Shown here one piece after another: positions 20,009-29,119 of a stretch of DNA of 64,000 nt. The notes beneath the pieces are model-generated. The model was not told where the DNA came from, did no database searches, and saw nothing but the letters and a program-made list of their open reading frames with translations. Origin of the DNA: Parietichytrium sp. I65-24A (Eukaryota > Sar > Bigyra > Thraustochytrida > Thraustochytriidae). A program made the translations under genes and the position numbers. Positions within the stretch are counted from its first letter, which is position 1. Every line of letters starts with the position of its first letter. Location of the stretch: assembly GCA_012862575.1 (NCBI GenBank), contig BLSF01000050.1:124001-188000 (forward strand), given 5' to 3'.

Positions 20009-23000
20009 ATGAACATATTTCGTGGTGACCCAGTCTGGTTTGCTCACCCAGACGATGGATTCCGTCCTGGCGTTGTGGAGCGCGTGAATGCGGACAAGGG
20101 GGAGTGCGTTGTGAGGGACTTGCTGGCTACGGACGACTCCGAGAGCAAAATTGTCCTGGACGCTGCTGGACAGAGTACCTTGCAAAAGCGAGATGACGCA
20201 AATACAATGTCTACAAATGACATGAGCAGCATGTCAGAGCTCAGCGATGCAAGCATACTCGACAATCTGAGTAAAAGGTTTCAAAAACAGCAAATATACA
20301 CCAATATCGGTCCCATTTTGGTGGCCTTGAACCCCTACAAACAAATCAGCGCGACCTTGAACGAGAACGCGCCCGGAGTGCTCAAAACTGTCCGGGGAAT
20401 ATACGAAAAGCTGCTCGAGAATAAAGAGAGCCACTCTTGCGTAGTGACCGGGGAGAGTGGAGCAGGCAAGACAGAGTCTGTGAGGATGTTTGTAAACTAT
20501 CTGGCGACGCTGAGCATCCGCAAGTCCAAGATGGGCCAGGATGATGATGAGGTCGTCTCCAACAACGTCTCGGAGAGCCAATACACGCTTCAGGAGAGGA
20601 TTGTACAAGTGAGCCCCATTCTCGAAGCATTCGGGAATGCCAAGACAGTCAAGAATGACAATTCGAGCCGATTCGGCAAATGGATCGAAGTGGAAATTGA
20701 TTACGCCACGGGACAGCCATTGTCGGCAAATATCAGGAATTACCTGCTGGAGAAGTCAAGAATTGTTCGCCTTGGAAAATCCGAGCGTAACTTTCATATC
20801 TTCTACCAGGTTCTCACTGACGAGGAAATTTGCCAAAAGAACGGCATCGATCCCTCCGCCGAATATCGGCTCCTATACAACTCTCGCACAGTTTCCTGCG
20901 CCGTCGACGACGCGGAGGCTTTTGAGAGTTTGAAGACTGCTCTGGCGGTCATTGGGATGCAGGAAGCAGAGAAAGAATTCGTTTTTCGCTGCATCTGCGC
21001 TCTCCTCAAACTCGGAAATGTGGAGTTTTGTACGCAAGCGGACGATAAATCGCTTTGTCGGATTTCTGAGGACAGCGAAAAGACTTTTCAACAAGCTGCA
21101 GAGATGCTGGCTTTGGACGCAACAGAGCTCAGACAATGCCTCTTGACCAAAACGATCGGTACAGAAAATGACAAGATTTACAAACCTTGTACTCTGGAAC
21201 AAGTGAAAACAGGCACCGACGCACTCATCAAAGCTATCTATCACTCGCTTTTCGAGTGGGTGACCGAACGAATCAACGTCGCTTTGGACAGAATCGCTGA
21301 CGCAATCGAGCTAGCTTCGGATGAGCAAAACACCTCGTACAATCGCATGGTGGAGAGCGGAATGATCGGCATTCTGGACGCATTTGGGTTTGAGATCTTC
21401 GAAACCAACTCATTTGAGCAACTTTGCATTAACTACTGCAACGAGAAGATGCAACTTCACTTCAATAAGCTTGTGTTTGAGCAGGAGGTGATCGAGTATC
21501 AAGACCAGGGAATCCTTACCTACGATGAGGAAATGTCTTTCAATTTCGAAAAGAGCGACTCAAGCGCGCTTGCCGGGCATGATGGAAGCATTGCAAGGTG
21601 CATCAAACTTCTCGAAGGCGGCCAAGGGTATGGAGTTTTTGCTCTTATTGACGATGAGCTCAAGGTCCCCAACGGCACGGACGACGGGCTTTTGCGGAAG
21701 CTGATGGCCAAACACACCGGTCACCCTAACGTGGAATTCAGCAAAGTGAAGGGCAGCAAGCTGTTTTCTGTGGCGCACTATGCGGGCAAAGTAACTTATG
21801 ACATTACTGGCTTCCTGGCCAAGAGCTCCGACCCTCTGCCTAAAGAGCTTCAGCTCCTCTGCACGCGATCAGAGGACCCCTACCTGCGCGCCAGCTTTCC
21901 ATCACCTGGCGATATCCAAGAGATGACGAAGGGTCGCAAAGCCAAGAAAACGTTGGGGACCCAGTTCAAAGAGCAGCTATCATACCTCTCTCGCCTGATT
22001 TTCGAAGAGTCCGTACCGCATTTTATTCGCTGTATAAAGCCAAACGACTCGGCCAAGCCGATGCACTGGAGTGGCAGCCGCGTCCTGGAGCAGATCAGAT
22101 ACGCTGGTCTCTTGGAAGCGTCCCGGGTCAGAGCTCGCGGCTTTCCAGTCCGCCATGAGTTTGAGCGATTCGTGGACCAGTTCCAGTTCCTCGCTACTGG
22201 CAGTCATCAGACAAAAGTCAAAGCAGGCGAAAGTAAGAAGCACACAATTACCAAAGATGAGGTGGAAGCATTCTGCGAAAAGCTTGAGGATCAGGAGATT
22301 CTCATTCGAGACCTGTATCGCATCGGAAGAAGTAAAGTGTTCTTGCGAGAAGCTCAACACCGCCGACTCGAGGAGAAGCGCTGTGACGTGGCGTCGAGAT
22401 GCGCAGTGGTTATACAAGCATGTGTACGAGGGCGCAGATGCCAGAAACGCTATCGCCAGAGTCGCGCCGCAATTCGCACCGTTCAAATTCGTCTTCGGAA
22501 CGGGACTGTGGCTGACCTACAGGACGGTCTGAGTGTTTTGGCCAAGGCATGTGAATGGGCTCCTGCTCTGCGAACCGGTCCACCAGCTCTTGTGGCGCAG
22601 GTGATGAAGAAAGTTGCAGATCTGGAGAAATGCTCCGAGCTTGAGAAAAATCTTCGGAGAGCATTGGAGAAGCACGACTGGGAAGCATTCTGTCAAGCCC
22701 TTGAGTCTTGCGAAAAGGCAAAGATGAACTCGCCTGAAGTCCAGAGTGCAAGGGAGATCAAGAATATGCAAGAAGACGTCCAGCGGGCCATGAATAACCT
22801 CGAGAAAAAGCTCAAACACCTGTCGCGCAAACCGGCCTTTCGTACGGCTCGAGATCGGCGCAAGCTCAAGGCCATGACTAAAGATGTCCGAGAAACCGTT
22901 TCAGCATTGGCGCTTTGTCAGGCAGCACTTGAGTCAAAGTCTAACCAAAGGGCTTCGCACAAACAGAGTAAGAGCATCGCAAAAGTGAAAACCTCGGCCA

Positions 23001-24916
23001 ATGCCGTGTGCCACGCAGTCGAGGAGACCTGCGCGGCAGTAATTATCCAAACCCTTTTCCGAAATATCCGGACCAAACGAAAGGCGTCTTTGATCCTCGG
23101 CAAACTCTCTGCCGCAGTAAGAGGCCTCGAGCTCGGCATCGAGTTCAAAAATGAGCAAGACATCGATGATAATCTTGCAATTCTGGACACCATCGGGTAC
23201 GGCATCCAGTCTCAAACGCCCCATTTCCTGGTCAAGGAGGCCGTTGCGGTAAGAGCAAATCTGAGGCTCTCTCGCCTCGGAGCGATCAATCAGCTCGAGC
23301 GCCTCACAAAGAAACTCTCCCGACGAATTAGACACAGAGAAAAGCAGTTACGGGAAGAACAGCAGGAGGAAGCGACCCAGGATAGCGAAAACGTGAGCAA
23401 TGCGCAAAATTCCGTGAAACTCTCAAAGCAGCACTCGGTCCAAACGGCAGAGGCGAAGTCTCTTTCTCGCAAAGACAAAGACAAAGAGAAGGAGAAGGAA
23501 AAGGACAAAAAGTTGAAGAAGAAAAGGACACTTGGCCTTGGTCTTTTCCGCAATGTACCTACGCTATTCCACTCTGCCTCGAAAAAGGCTCACGTGCGGA
23601 AAAGCGAACTTGATCTGTTGGTTCAAGCCATCGAAAAGGCCCGGGATCATGGTGTTCCGGAAAATGACGATAGCATGGCGGAAGCACTGCGGCTCGTGGA
23701 CCGGCTCGAATCACTCAAACAGCTGAAGCGCGGCACAGCTTTGCGAATGTTCAGCTCACAGTCCCTCCTCAGCTCCACCTCAAGCATGAGCCAAATCACC
23801 GGCTCACAGCGCAGTATGTTTACCACAACTACCAACGACGACCGAGCGGACCTAATTTCTCTCTCTTCTCGGCCGCCATTGGACCGATTCCACAGTGTTC
23901 GCAGCCGGCAATTGGCGCAGGCGGCAGTGCCTGAGGAAGCCGAGGTCCAGTCCCCGATGGGGAGTGTCTTTGAGCAGGACGACAGTTTGGAGTACATTAT
24001 GATTGCGAAGGGTTCGGGGAAGAAGAAGGCCAAAACCACAGAAAAGCAAAGCTTGCCTGACATCGGGTCGACGCGAAAGCCAGGAAGCGAATTGCTCAGG
24101 AAAACCCTGTCTGTTTCAAAGCTTTTGAGCCGCCGTGGCTCGAAGGTGAGCCTCGAAGTTGGGGCCGACAAAGGAGCTTTTTCCAACGACACTTTGACGG
24201 AAAAGCCATCAGCCACGGCTCAAGATGATGGTCAGGGAGAGGATTGCGACTTTCCTGAAACCCCATCAAGCTCTCAATCTTCGCCTAGTGGAGGCATTTT
24301 GGGACCCCTCATGTCTCCCAACGACCCGAACATGTCCGCAAAGAGCTTTGGGTCGCTACTACGCACGTATGGCCGGCTTCCGCCACCGCCTCCGGAAACA
24401 GAGGGCTCGAACCAACTAGATGGCGTCGGAGAGGAGGTGGATGGAATCCCCACTTCCATGCAGCGCGCCATGATAGAGAGAATCACCCGAGATAGGGAGA
24501 TGCGTAAGGTTATTGAGAGCAGGTACTGGCAGAATCGGAGGGGCATTACCGGGCCAATTGCCTCCGAAGCCATCTGCGAGTACAACAAAGACTTGGACAA
24601 GGAATACTCCTTCTCGTCCAGTTTCTCATCGTCCTCGCCCTCCTTCGCGCGCGGTAACAGTATGCTAAAGTCGTCGCAGTCTAGCTTTCAGTCGCAAATC
24701 TCATCCCAGTCGACCATCCCCGAAGGAAACACGCGGAATGCTAAGAAGATGTGGGAGGACTCGATTGAACGCCGCAGGCACATTCGCTCCGTGTCTGCGA
24801 GCCTCTCTTCTTCCACGGGGTCCAACATATCGCGACACTCCACAAAAGCATACACCCAACACTGGGAGGCCCTTTCGTTCGTGCACAACAACGTCGTATG
24901 CACCAAGATGTTTTAG
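20009..24916 (+). CDS. Unconventional myosin heavy chain
   Basis: A single exon of 1,635 residues. Residues about 10-790 are a myosin motor: P-loop GESGAGKT (148-155), switch I NDNSSRFGKW (about 216-225), switch II DAFGFE (457-462; usually DIFGFE or DIYGFE), actin-binding HFIRCIKPND, and converter start RYAGLLEASRVRARGFP. IQ motifs follow at about 795-815 (VVIQACVRGRRCQKRY) and about 1005-1025 (VIIQTLFRNIRTKRKAS), so at least two calmodulin-like light chains are expected. The tail (about 820-1635) is helical and charged, then low-complexity (Lys/Glu run near 1155, PPPPP near 1460, Ser-rich end). I see no MyTH4, FERM, FYVE, SH3 or dilute domain, so I cannot assign a class. It is an actin-based motor with unknown cargo. 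Confidence 0.95.
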   Translation: MNIFRGDPVWFAHPDDGFRPGVVERVNADKGECVVRDLLATDDSESKIVLDAAGQSTLQKRDDANTMSTNDMSSMSELSDASILDNLSKRFQKQQIYTNIGPILVALNPYKQISATLNENAPGVLKTVRGIYEKLLENKESHSCVVTGESGAGKTESVRMFVNYLATLSIRKSKMGQDDDEVVSNNVSESQYTLQERIVQVSPILEAFGNAKTVKNDNSSRFGKWIEVEIDYATGQPLSANIRNYLLEKSRIVRLGKSERNFHIFYQVLTDEEICQKNGIDPSAEYRLLYNSRTVSCAVDDAEAFESLKTALAVIGMQEAEKEFVFRCICALLKLGNVEFCTQADDKSLCRISEDSEKTFQQAAEMLALDATELRQCLLTKTIGTENDKIYKPCTLEQVKTGTDALIKAIYHSLFEWVTERINVALDRIADAIELASDEQNTSYNRMVESGMIGILDAFGFEIFETNSFEQLCINYCNEKMQLHFNKLVFEQEVIEYQDQGILTYDEEMSFNFEKSDSSALAGHDGSIARCIKLLEGGQGYGVFALIDDELKVPNGTDDGLLRKLMAKHTGHPNVEFSKVKGSKLFSVAHYAGKVTYDITGFLAKSSDPLPKELQLLCTRSEDPYLRASFPSPGDIQEMTKGRKAKKTLGTQFKEQLSYLSRLIFEESVPHFIRCIKPNDSAKPMHWSGSRVLEQIRYAGLLEASRVRARGFPVRHEFERFVDQFQFLATGSHQTKVKAGESKKHTITKDEVEAFCEKLEDQEILIRDLYRIGRSKVFLREAQHRRLEEKRCDVASRCAVVIQACVRGRRCQKRYRQSRAAIRTVQIRLRNGTVADLQDGLSVLAKACEWAPALRTGPPALVAQVMKKVADLEKCSELEKNLRRALEKHDWEAFCQALESCEKAKMNSPEVQSAREIKNMQEDVQRAMNNLEKKLKHLSRKPAFRTARDRRKLKAMTKDVRETVSALALCQAALESKSNQRASHKQSKSIAKVKTSANAVCHAVEETCAAVIIQTLFRNIRTKRKASLILGKLSAAVRGLELGIEFKNEQDIDDNLAILDTIGYGIQSQTPHFLVKEAVAVRANLRLSRLGAINQLERLTKKLSRRIRHREKQLREEQQEEATQDSENVSNAQNSVKLSKQHSVQTAEAKSLSRKDKDKEKEKEKDKKLKKKRTLGLGLFRNVPTLFHSASKKAHVRKSELDLLVQAIEKARDHGVPENDDSMAEALRLVDRLESLKQLKRGTALRMFSSQSLLSSTSSMSQITGSQRSMFTTTTNDDRADLISLSSRPPLDRFHSVRSRQLAQAAVPEEAEVQSPMGSVFEQDDSLEYIMIAKGSGKKKAKTTEKQSLPDIGSTRKPGSELLRKTLSVSKLLSRRGSKVSLEVGADKGAFSNDTLTEKPSATAQDDGQGEDCDFPETPSSSQSSPSGGILGPLMSPNDPNMSAKSFGSLLRTYGRLPPPPPETEGSNQLDGVGEEVDGIPTSMQRAMIERITRDREMRKVIESRYWQNRRGITGPIASEAICEYNKDLDKEYSFSSSFSSSSPSFARGNSMLKSSQSSFQSQISSQSTIPEGNTRNAKKMWEDSIERRRHIRSVSASLSSSTGSNISRHSTKAYTQHWEALSFVHNNVVCTKMF

Positions 24917-25180
24917 GCCGAGCGCGAGCGACAAAAGCCATCCTATGTACACTGACGCCATTGAATTTATGTAAACTACACAAGCGATCATAATAATTGA
25001 GAGAGTTACGGACCGTGAGCTCGGACCTCAGAAATAGAACCTAAAATCCTTGTAAATTGAATATGCCTATTTGTACTCACATTCACAGTCAGTGCCAAAC
25101 ACTTGATCCGAAACAAAGCCCGGAGACACTAGAGGCGGCAGAGTATACAGTTGCAAGCTGGGATGCAGCAGAGTGGCGAC

Positions 25181-25666
25181 CTACTTGCTGTCCAAGCACT
25201 TTCCGAGCGCCTGTTCCGGGAACGCGATGTCGCGAATTGCCTGCTTGAGCTCTTTCGGCTGCGGAAATCCTCCGCCTTGCGCCTTGCGGTCGAACGCCAC
25301 CGTGCGCTTGCCGTCATGAAGAACCGCAACCTCGTACGTCCCGCCTTCCATGCTTGGAACCAAGTTGACCGATCTCACGTTCTTTTCAAACGTGTTCAAA
25401 ATCTCCTGCGCCATCCACCCGGCCCGAAGTCCCCACTTGCACCTGCAGCAGTACGCAATCTCAATCACCACATCCTGCGCGAACCCTTCCGGGGCGGCCA
25501 CGCATGTCACGCATTCGCTCTCCTTCGCCACCGCGCTCGCGCCGGTCTTCCCGCCGCACGTGCGCTTCTTCGCCGGCGCGGGAGTCTGCTTCAGCGCCTG
25601 CCGCGAGTGCCACAGAAGCCCCGCGCCCAGCGCCACGCACGTCGCGCACGCTTGCCAGCTGGCCAT
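25181..25666 (-). CDS. SelW-like Rdx-family thioredoxin-fold protein (Cys form)
   Basis: A single exon of 161 residues. Residues about 66-158 match the Rdx (SelW/SelT/SelH) family: a beta strand VVIEIAY leads into the redox motif Cys73-Cys-Arg-Cys76, then WGLRAGWMAQEIL, LVPSMEGGTYEV, DRKAQGGGFP and KELKQAIRDI, closest to the bacterial and protist SelW-like group. The selenocysteine position is Cys here. The N-terminal 65 residues are an extension with one hydrophobic segment (4-20) that could be a signal anchor or presequence; SelW itself lacks this. Extra Cys residues (37, 52, 55) lie in the extension. Redox signalling or glutathione-linked repair is inferred. The gene is convergent with myosin, 264 bp away. 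Confidence 0.82.
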   Translation of the reverse strand: MASWQACATCVALGAGLLWHSRQALKQTPAPAKKRTCGGKTGASAVAKESECVTCVAAPEGFAQDVVIEIAYCCRCKWGLRAGWMAQEILNTFEKNVRSVNLVPSMEGGTYEVAVLHDGKRTVAFDRKAQGGGFPQPKELKQAIRDIAFPEQALGKCLDSK

Positions 25667-25675
25667 CCTCCCAAC

Positions 25676-25752
25676 ACAAACGCAAACAAAACGCAAGTGC
25701 AAACGCAAACGCAAACGCAAGTGCAAGTGCAAGTGCAAGAGCAAGTGCAAGA
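25676..25752. repeat. GCAAAC/GCAAGT hexanucleotide array
   Basis: About twelve hexamers directly upstream of the SelW-like start codon on the minus strand (10-86 bp). It would lie in the 5' UTR or core promoter. Confidence 0.85.
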
Positions 25753-26117
25753 GCAGTCAAAAACAGGTCAACCGCCTCGTCCTCCGACTCTCGAGCGCCA
25801 ATCGCACCGACGCTCCGAACGCACTGACGTCGCTTTGAACACTTTGAGCACTTTGAGCACTTGAGCGCAGCACGTCCACGTCGTCTCGCGTTACGGAGGA
25901 GCTTGGTAGAGTGAAAGCGAGACTTTGGGAGCGTCGATGTGTCGATGGAGAAGTTAGTCAAAGGAAAGTGAAGGTGCCCATAGCTGGCTATGAGTGCTGG
26001 TTACTTACCATGCATGCATATGCATGGATGACATGCATGATTGCAACAGTGAGGGAGTAATGGCTCGTACAGTCTTGTGCGCGAGTCTCCCGTCATCTCC
26101 TCATCATCGTCATCGCT

Positions 26118-26171
26118 GTGATCGTTGTCATCATCATCGGTATCGTTATCGTCATCGTCATCGTCATCGTC
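26118..26171. repeat. CATCGT/CATCAT repeat
   Basis: Trinucleotide to hexanucleotide array of ATCGTC and ATCATC units. Intergenic. Confidence 0.85.
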
Positions 26172-26496
26172 GGGACTGCTCGTAGACTCATGGAGTGATG
26201 TCAAGAGAGAGAGAAAGAGAGGATCTGCGTGTGCTGCTGCATGGAAAGAAAGTTGAAGCGATGTGAGTCCGTGAACGTTTAACGTTGGCACGATAGCCTT
26301 GACCGGGTGTTCTTGGCAATTGAGCGACATCGCCGGGGAAAGCAACGAAACATAAACAGCGGGGATTGTGGTGAGCTGAAGATCTTGCGTTGCGTCCTGC
26401 AATGGATGAAGGCTTTTCGGGGTGACGAGATCGTGTGCTGTTGCATTCGGCGTTTAATTCATAATTGTCAGATTCACAAATTTAAAAGCTCATTTT

Positions 26497-28281
26497 TTAA
26501 ACGGTATCGAGGAATGGGTTGTAAGGGTCGATGTCGCCGATGGAAGAGTGCTCGTATGAGAGTTCATCGGATTTGTCGGTAATAAAGCGATAGCTGAGCA
26601 GGATCAGTTCAGCGAGATGAGTCATGTTCCAGATGCCTGAGAGACTGCCATTGTTGGGGAGAAGATCTTCAGAAATCATCGCTTTGTATGCAATGTCGTC
26701 TCGGTCGAGCATCATGATCTTCTCAACGCACTTGTTGAAGTATGGCTCAAGAGTCCTCATCAAGACCATATCCGCTTCATGGGTGCAATCATCCTTTTTG
26801 CCCTCCGGGCAAACCTTTGAGACAAGCTTTGCGATCTTTCCTTCGTTGAGGACATCTTTTGGAGCTTCACAATGCACAAAAGCTTTCATGTTCAAGTGCT
26901 TTTCAAGGGTCTGCCTGTCTGCACCAAAGTAGACAGGGACCGACCGGCTAAGATATGCATCCATCAGTTTTTCAGTAATGTAGCCGTTTTCGAAACTGTT
27001 CTCAAATACGATGGCAAACTTGTGGTAGCTGTGAGCCTCTACGCTAGAGTGTTTCGAAAATTTCTTAATGAGCTCTTTGCGTGTAGATGGTTCCAAATTC
27101 GCCGACTGGGTAGCGTTATTTCCCAACGGGCAACGGCCAAGCAACGAGATCGGCTTGCCTGATTTTTTGGCCAGAAGAAACACAAATGCGTGGCGAATTG
27201 CGGTGGACATGCGAATGCCATGGCAATGGGACTGAATAAAAGAAGCAAAGTAGGACTTTCGCCGCAATTCAGCGCTTGGGTTGAAAAAACCTCGTCGAGA
27301 CGCGGCGTAAAGTAGGGAGTGGTCTTCCTCTAGACAACATCCGTGTTGCGATGTCCAGCGACCGGCGCGTTGACCTGGTACGGAGATCATTCTCATTGGA
27401 TTCGAACTCACGATGAAGGGCTGGTAGATTGGTATTGAAAAGGGAGTCACTTCGCGGGACTGACGCTTTGTCTCGAGCTGAATTTCGACTCCTTTCGCAA
27501 TCTGCAACCATGGCTCATAGCTCTTACGTATGAGAACCGGACCAACGCGGGTTCCATTTTCATACCCAACGTAAGTGTAAGAGTTCGGCCAAACAAGAAA
27601 GTCATCGCCGGTAGCTTTGCCACGAGCTTTGCTTGGAATGTCACGGGTCATGATCTTGGTGCCCGGATAGAGCTCTTGTAAGGTTTTCACGGTACTGGTG
27701 GTTCCGAAATAGCAAATTTTCATGTCTGCATGCAACCCAAGCACCTCTAGCTTTTCGTCCCTGGTAAACTCGTTGACCGGCTTGACGTTGGGCAAAAATG
27801 ACTCATCGGGTAGCGAACGGTGCAGCTCCACCTGGTAGTGTCTGCTCAACGGCCCATAGAGTTCCTTGGCCATCCACTCTATTTCACGATGCCCGTAATC
27901 CGGCCGCTGTGTCTGATTGAAGACGCAATAAGACACGACCAGCTTGGGCAGAACGCCTTTATCGCGCGAAAATGTCTTGCGCGTCTGAATCGAGCTTACC
28001 GTTTGCTGCAACTCGTCCCAGTTGCCAACCTTTACTTCCTCATTTATCCCACCACCACCACCATCATCATCATCAACAACATCATCATCATCATCATCAT
28101 CATTATTCTCGCCATTGGAAGTCGCAAAAGTGAAAACAGGGGGACTGTTCTTAATCACTGTGGCGTCAAGCAAACCGCCCATTGAAGACATTCCCTGTGG
28201 TCCTCTGAATATATTCTCCAACATCATGCCCATCATGAACGCGCCAACCAGCATGAACGCAAGGGTGAATGGCCGGGCCAT
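26497..28281 (-). CDS. GT10 fucosyltransferase, type II membrane protein
   Basis: A single exon of 594 residues, ATG at 28281. Residues about 5-25 are a hydrophobic signal anchor after MARP, so the enzyme is expected in the Golgi with a lumenal catalytic domain. A poly-Asp/Gly stem (residues about 58-78) follows. The GT10 signature is FENSFENGYITEKLMDAYLSR...VPVYFGA at about 424-456, preceded by a KFAIV strand. These are the conserved alpha-1,3/1,4-fucosyltransferase motifs that bind GDP-fucose. Ending residues IGDIDPYNPFLDTV are not family-specific. Length exceeds the animal enzymes (350-400) because of a long N-terminal domain (about 100-300) that I do not recognise. Acceptor and linkage cannot be told from sequence. 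Confidence 0.86.
   Translation of the reverse strand: MARPFTLAFMLVGAFMMGMMLENIFRGPQGMSSMGGLLDATVIKNSPPVFTFATSNGENNDDDDDDDVVDDDDGGGGGINEEVKVGNWDELQQTVSSIQTRKTFSRDKGVLPKLVVSYCVFNQTQRPDYGHREIEWMAKELYGPLSRHYQVELHRSLPDESFLPNVKPVNEFTRDEKLEVLGLHADMKICYFGTTSTVKTLQELYPGTKIMTRDIPSKARGKATGDDFLVWPNSYTYVGYENGTRVGPVLIRKSYEPWLQIAKGVEIQLETKRQSREVTPFSIPIYQPFIVSSNPMRMISVPGQRAGRWTSQHGCCLEEDHSLLYAASRRGFFNPSAELRRKSYFASFIQSHCHGIRMSTAIRHAFVFLLAKKSGKPISLLGRCPLGNNATQSANLEPSTRKELIKKFSKHSSVEAHSYHKFAIVFENSFENGYITEKLMDAYLSRSVPVYFGADRQTLEKHLNMKAFVHCEAPKDVLNEGKIAKLVSKVCPEGKKDDCTHEADMVLMRTLEPYFNKCVEKIMMLDRDDIAYKAMISEDLLPNNGSLSGIWNMTHLAELILLSYRFITDKSDELSYEHSSIGDIDPYNPFLDTV
28049..28108. repeat. In-frame ACC/ATC trinucleotide repeat coding poly-Gly/Asp
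   Basis: CACCACCACC and CATCATCATC units inside the fucosyltransferase gene encode the Gly and Asp runs of the stem on the minus strand. Length changes would stay in frame. Confidence 0.85.
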
Positions 28282-28724
28282 TTTGTGCTTTTGCGTTTGT
28301 AGTCTCCAGTTTTCAATTCGGATTTCTACGATCTCGGCGTTCGGCAACACCCAAACGTGTTGTACCTCAGCAATGTGGCGAGGACTCGAACGTGGTTAGA
28401 GGAGTTTCTGCGCCAAAAGGTGTTCGCGCTAGCTCCAGTTCGTACCACTTTGGGCGCGGGAATAACCCCAGTAGCGCAGTCCGTTACCGAAGGCTTTCCA
28501 ACAGTCTGACAGGAGGTGGCGTCCGCGCAATCTGTCCGAAGGTCCCCGCAAGATTTCCCAGCTCTAAAACCGCTCTTCCTTCTCACCCACACCACTCAAC
28601 CGCCCAATAAAGCCTCTCGCGCACACTGAAATGGAAGTCGTATTCGCACTTTCCAGCGAGCGAAACAACCGCCACAGTTTCACGTGCAGACCAGATTCCA
28701 GCGCGGACACTCGCACTGGTGACC

Positions 28725-28766
28725 TGTCCCAGCGTCCCAGCGTCCCAGCGTCCCAGTGTCCCAGCC
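28725..28766. repeat. GTCCCAGC decamer minisatellite
   Basis: About four units of GTCCCAGC(G/A)... in tandem. Intergenic. Confidence 0.8.
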
Positions 28767-29050
28767 TCAGAAGAATTGCGAGAGAAGACTCGTCTACGAC
28801 TGCACCGCGTACTGCACCACAGTGTACTCGCAGAACGTTGCACCACACGCTGGTGGGAATGGGCGGTAGGAGTGGATAGTCTCGTGACATTGCCCTTAGG
28901 TCACGATCTTCTTACCGGTTCCCGTTTCCTGCTGTTTCCAGCCTCCCATTCAAGTTCAACTCCATCGCAGTTCGCCTTTGATTGTTCTTGGTTCTGCTTT
29001 GGTGGGGTACTCGCGTACGCATATTACCTCCGGGGATTACGAGGCATCGC

Positions 29051-29119
29051 CATTGTTTTGTTTTGCATTGTTTTGTTTTGCATTGTTTTGTTTTGCATTG
29101 TTGTTTTGCATTGTTTTGC
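29051..29119. repeat. 15-bp minisatellite CATTGTTTTGTTTTG
   Basis: Three full units and two shortened ones, followed by a GGCATT repeat at 29128-29160. Intergenic. Confidence 0.88.

Larger units (their letters stand above)
25667..26496. other. Intergenic region with two hexanucleotide arrays
   Basis: No supported gene. Arrays at 25676-25752 and 26118-26171 create apparent long frames (poly-Asp on the minus strand, Lys/Cys-rich on the plus) that I reject. Confidence 0.55.

Noticed and set aside
26001-26402. Minus-strand frame with a poly-Asp run
   Set aside because: Created by the CATCGT/CATCAT array; no ATG at the frame start and no conserved part.
27395-27412. GTTCGAATCC-like B-box suggesting a tRNA
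   Set aside because: It lies inside the fucosyltransferase exon and no cloverleaf can be folded around it.
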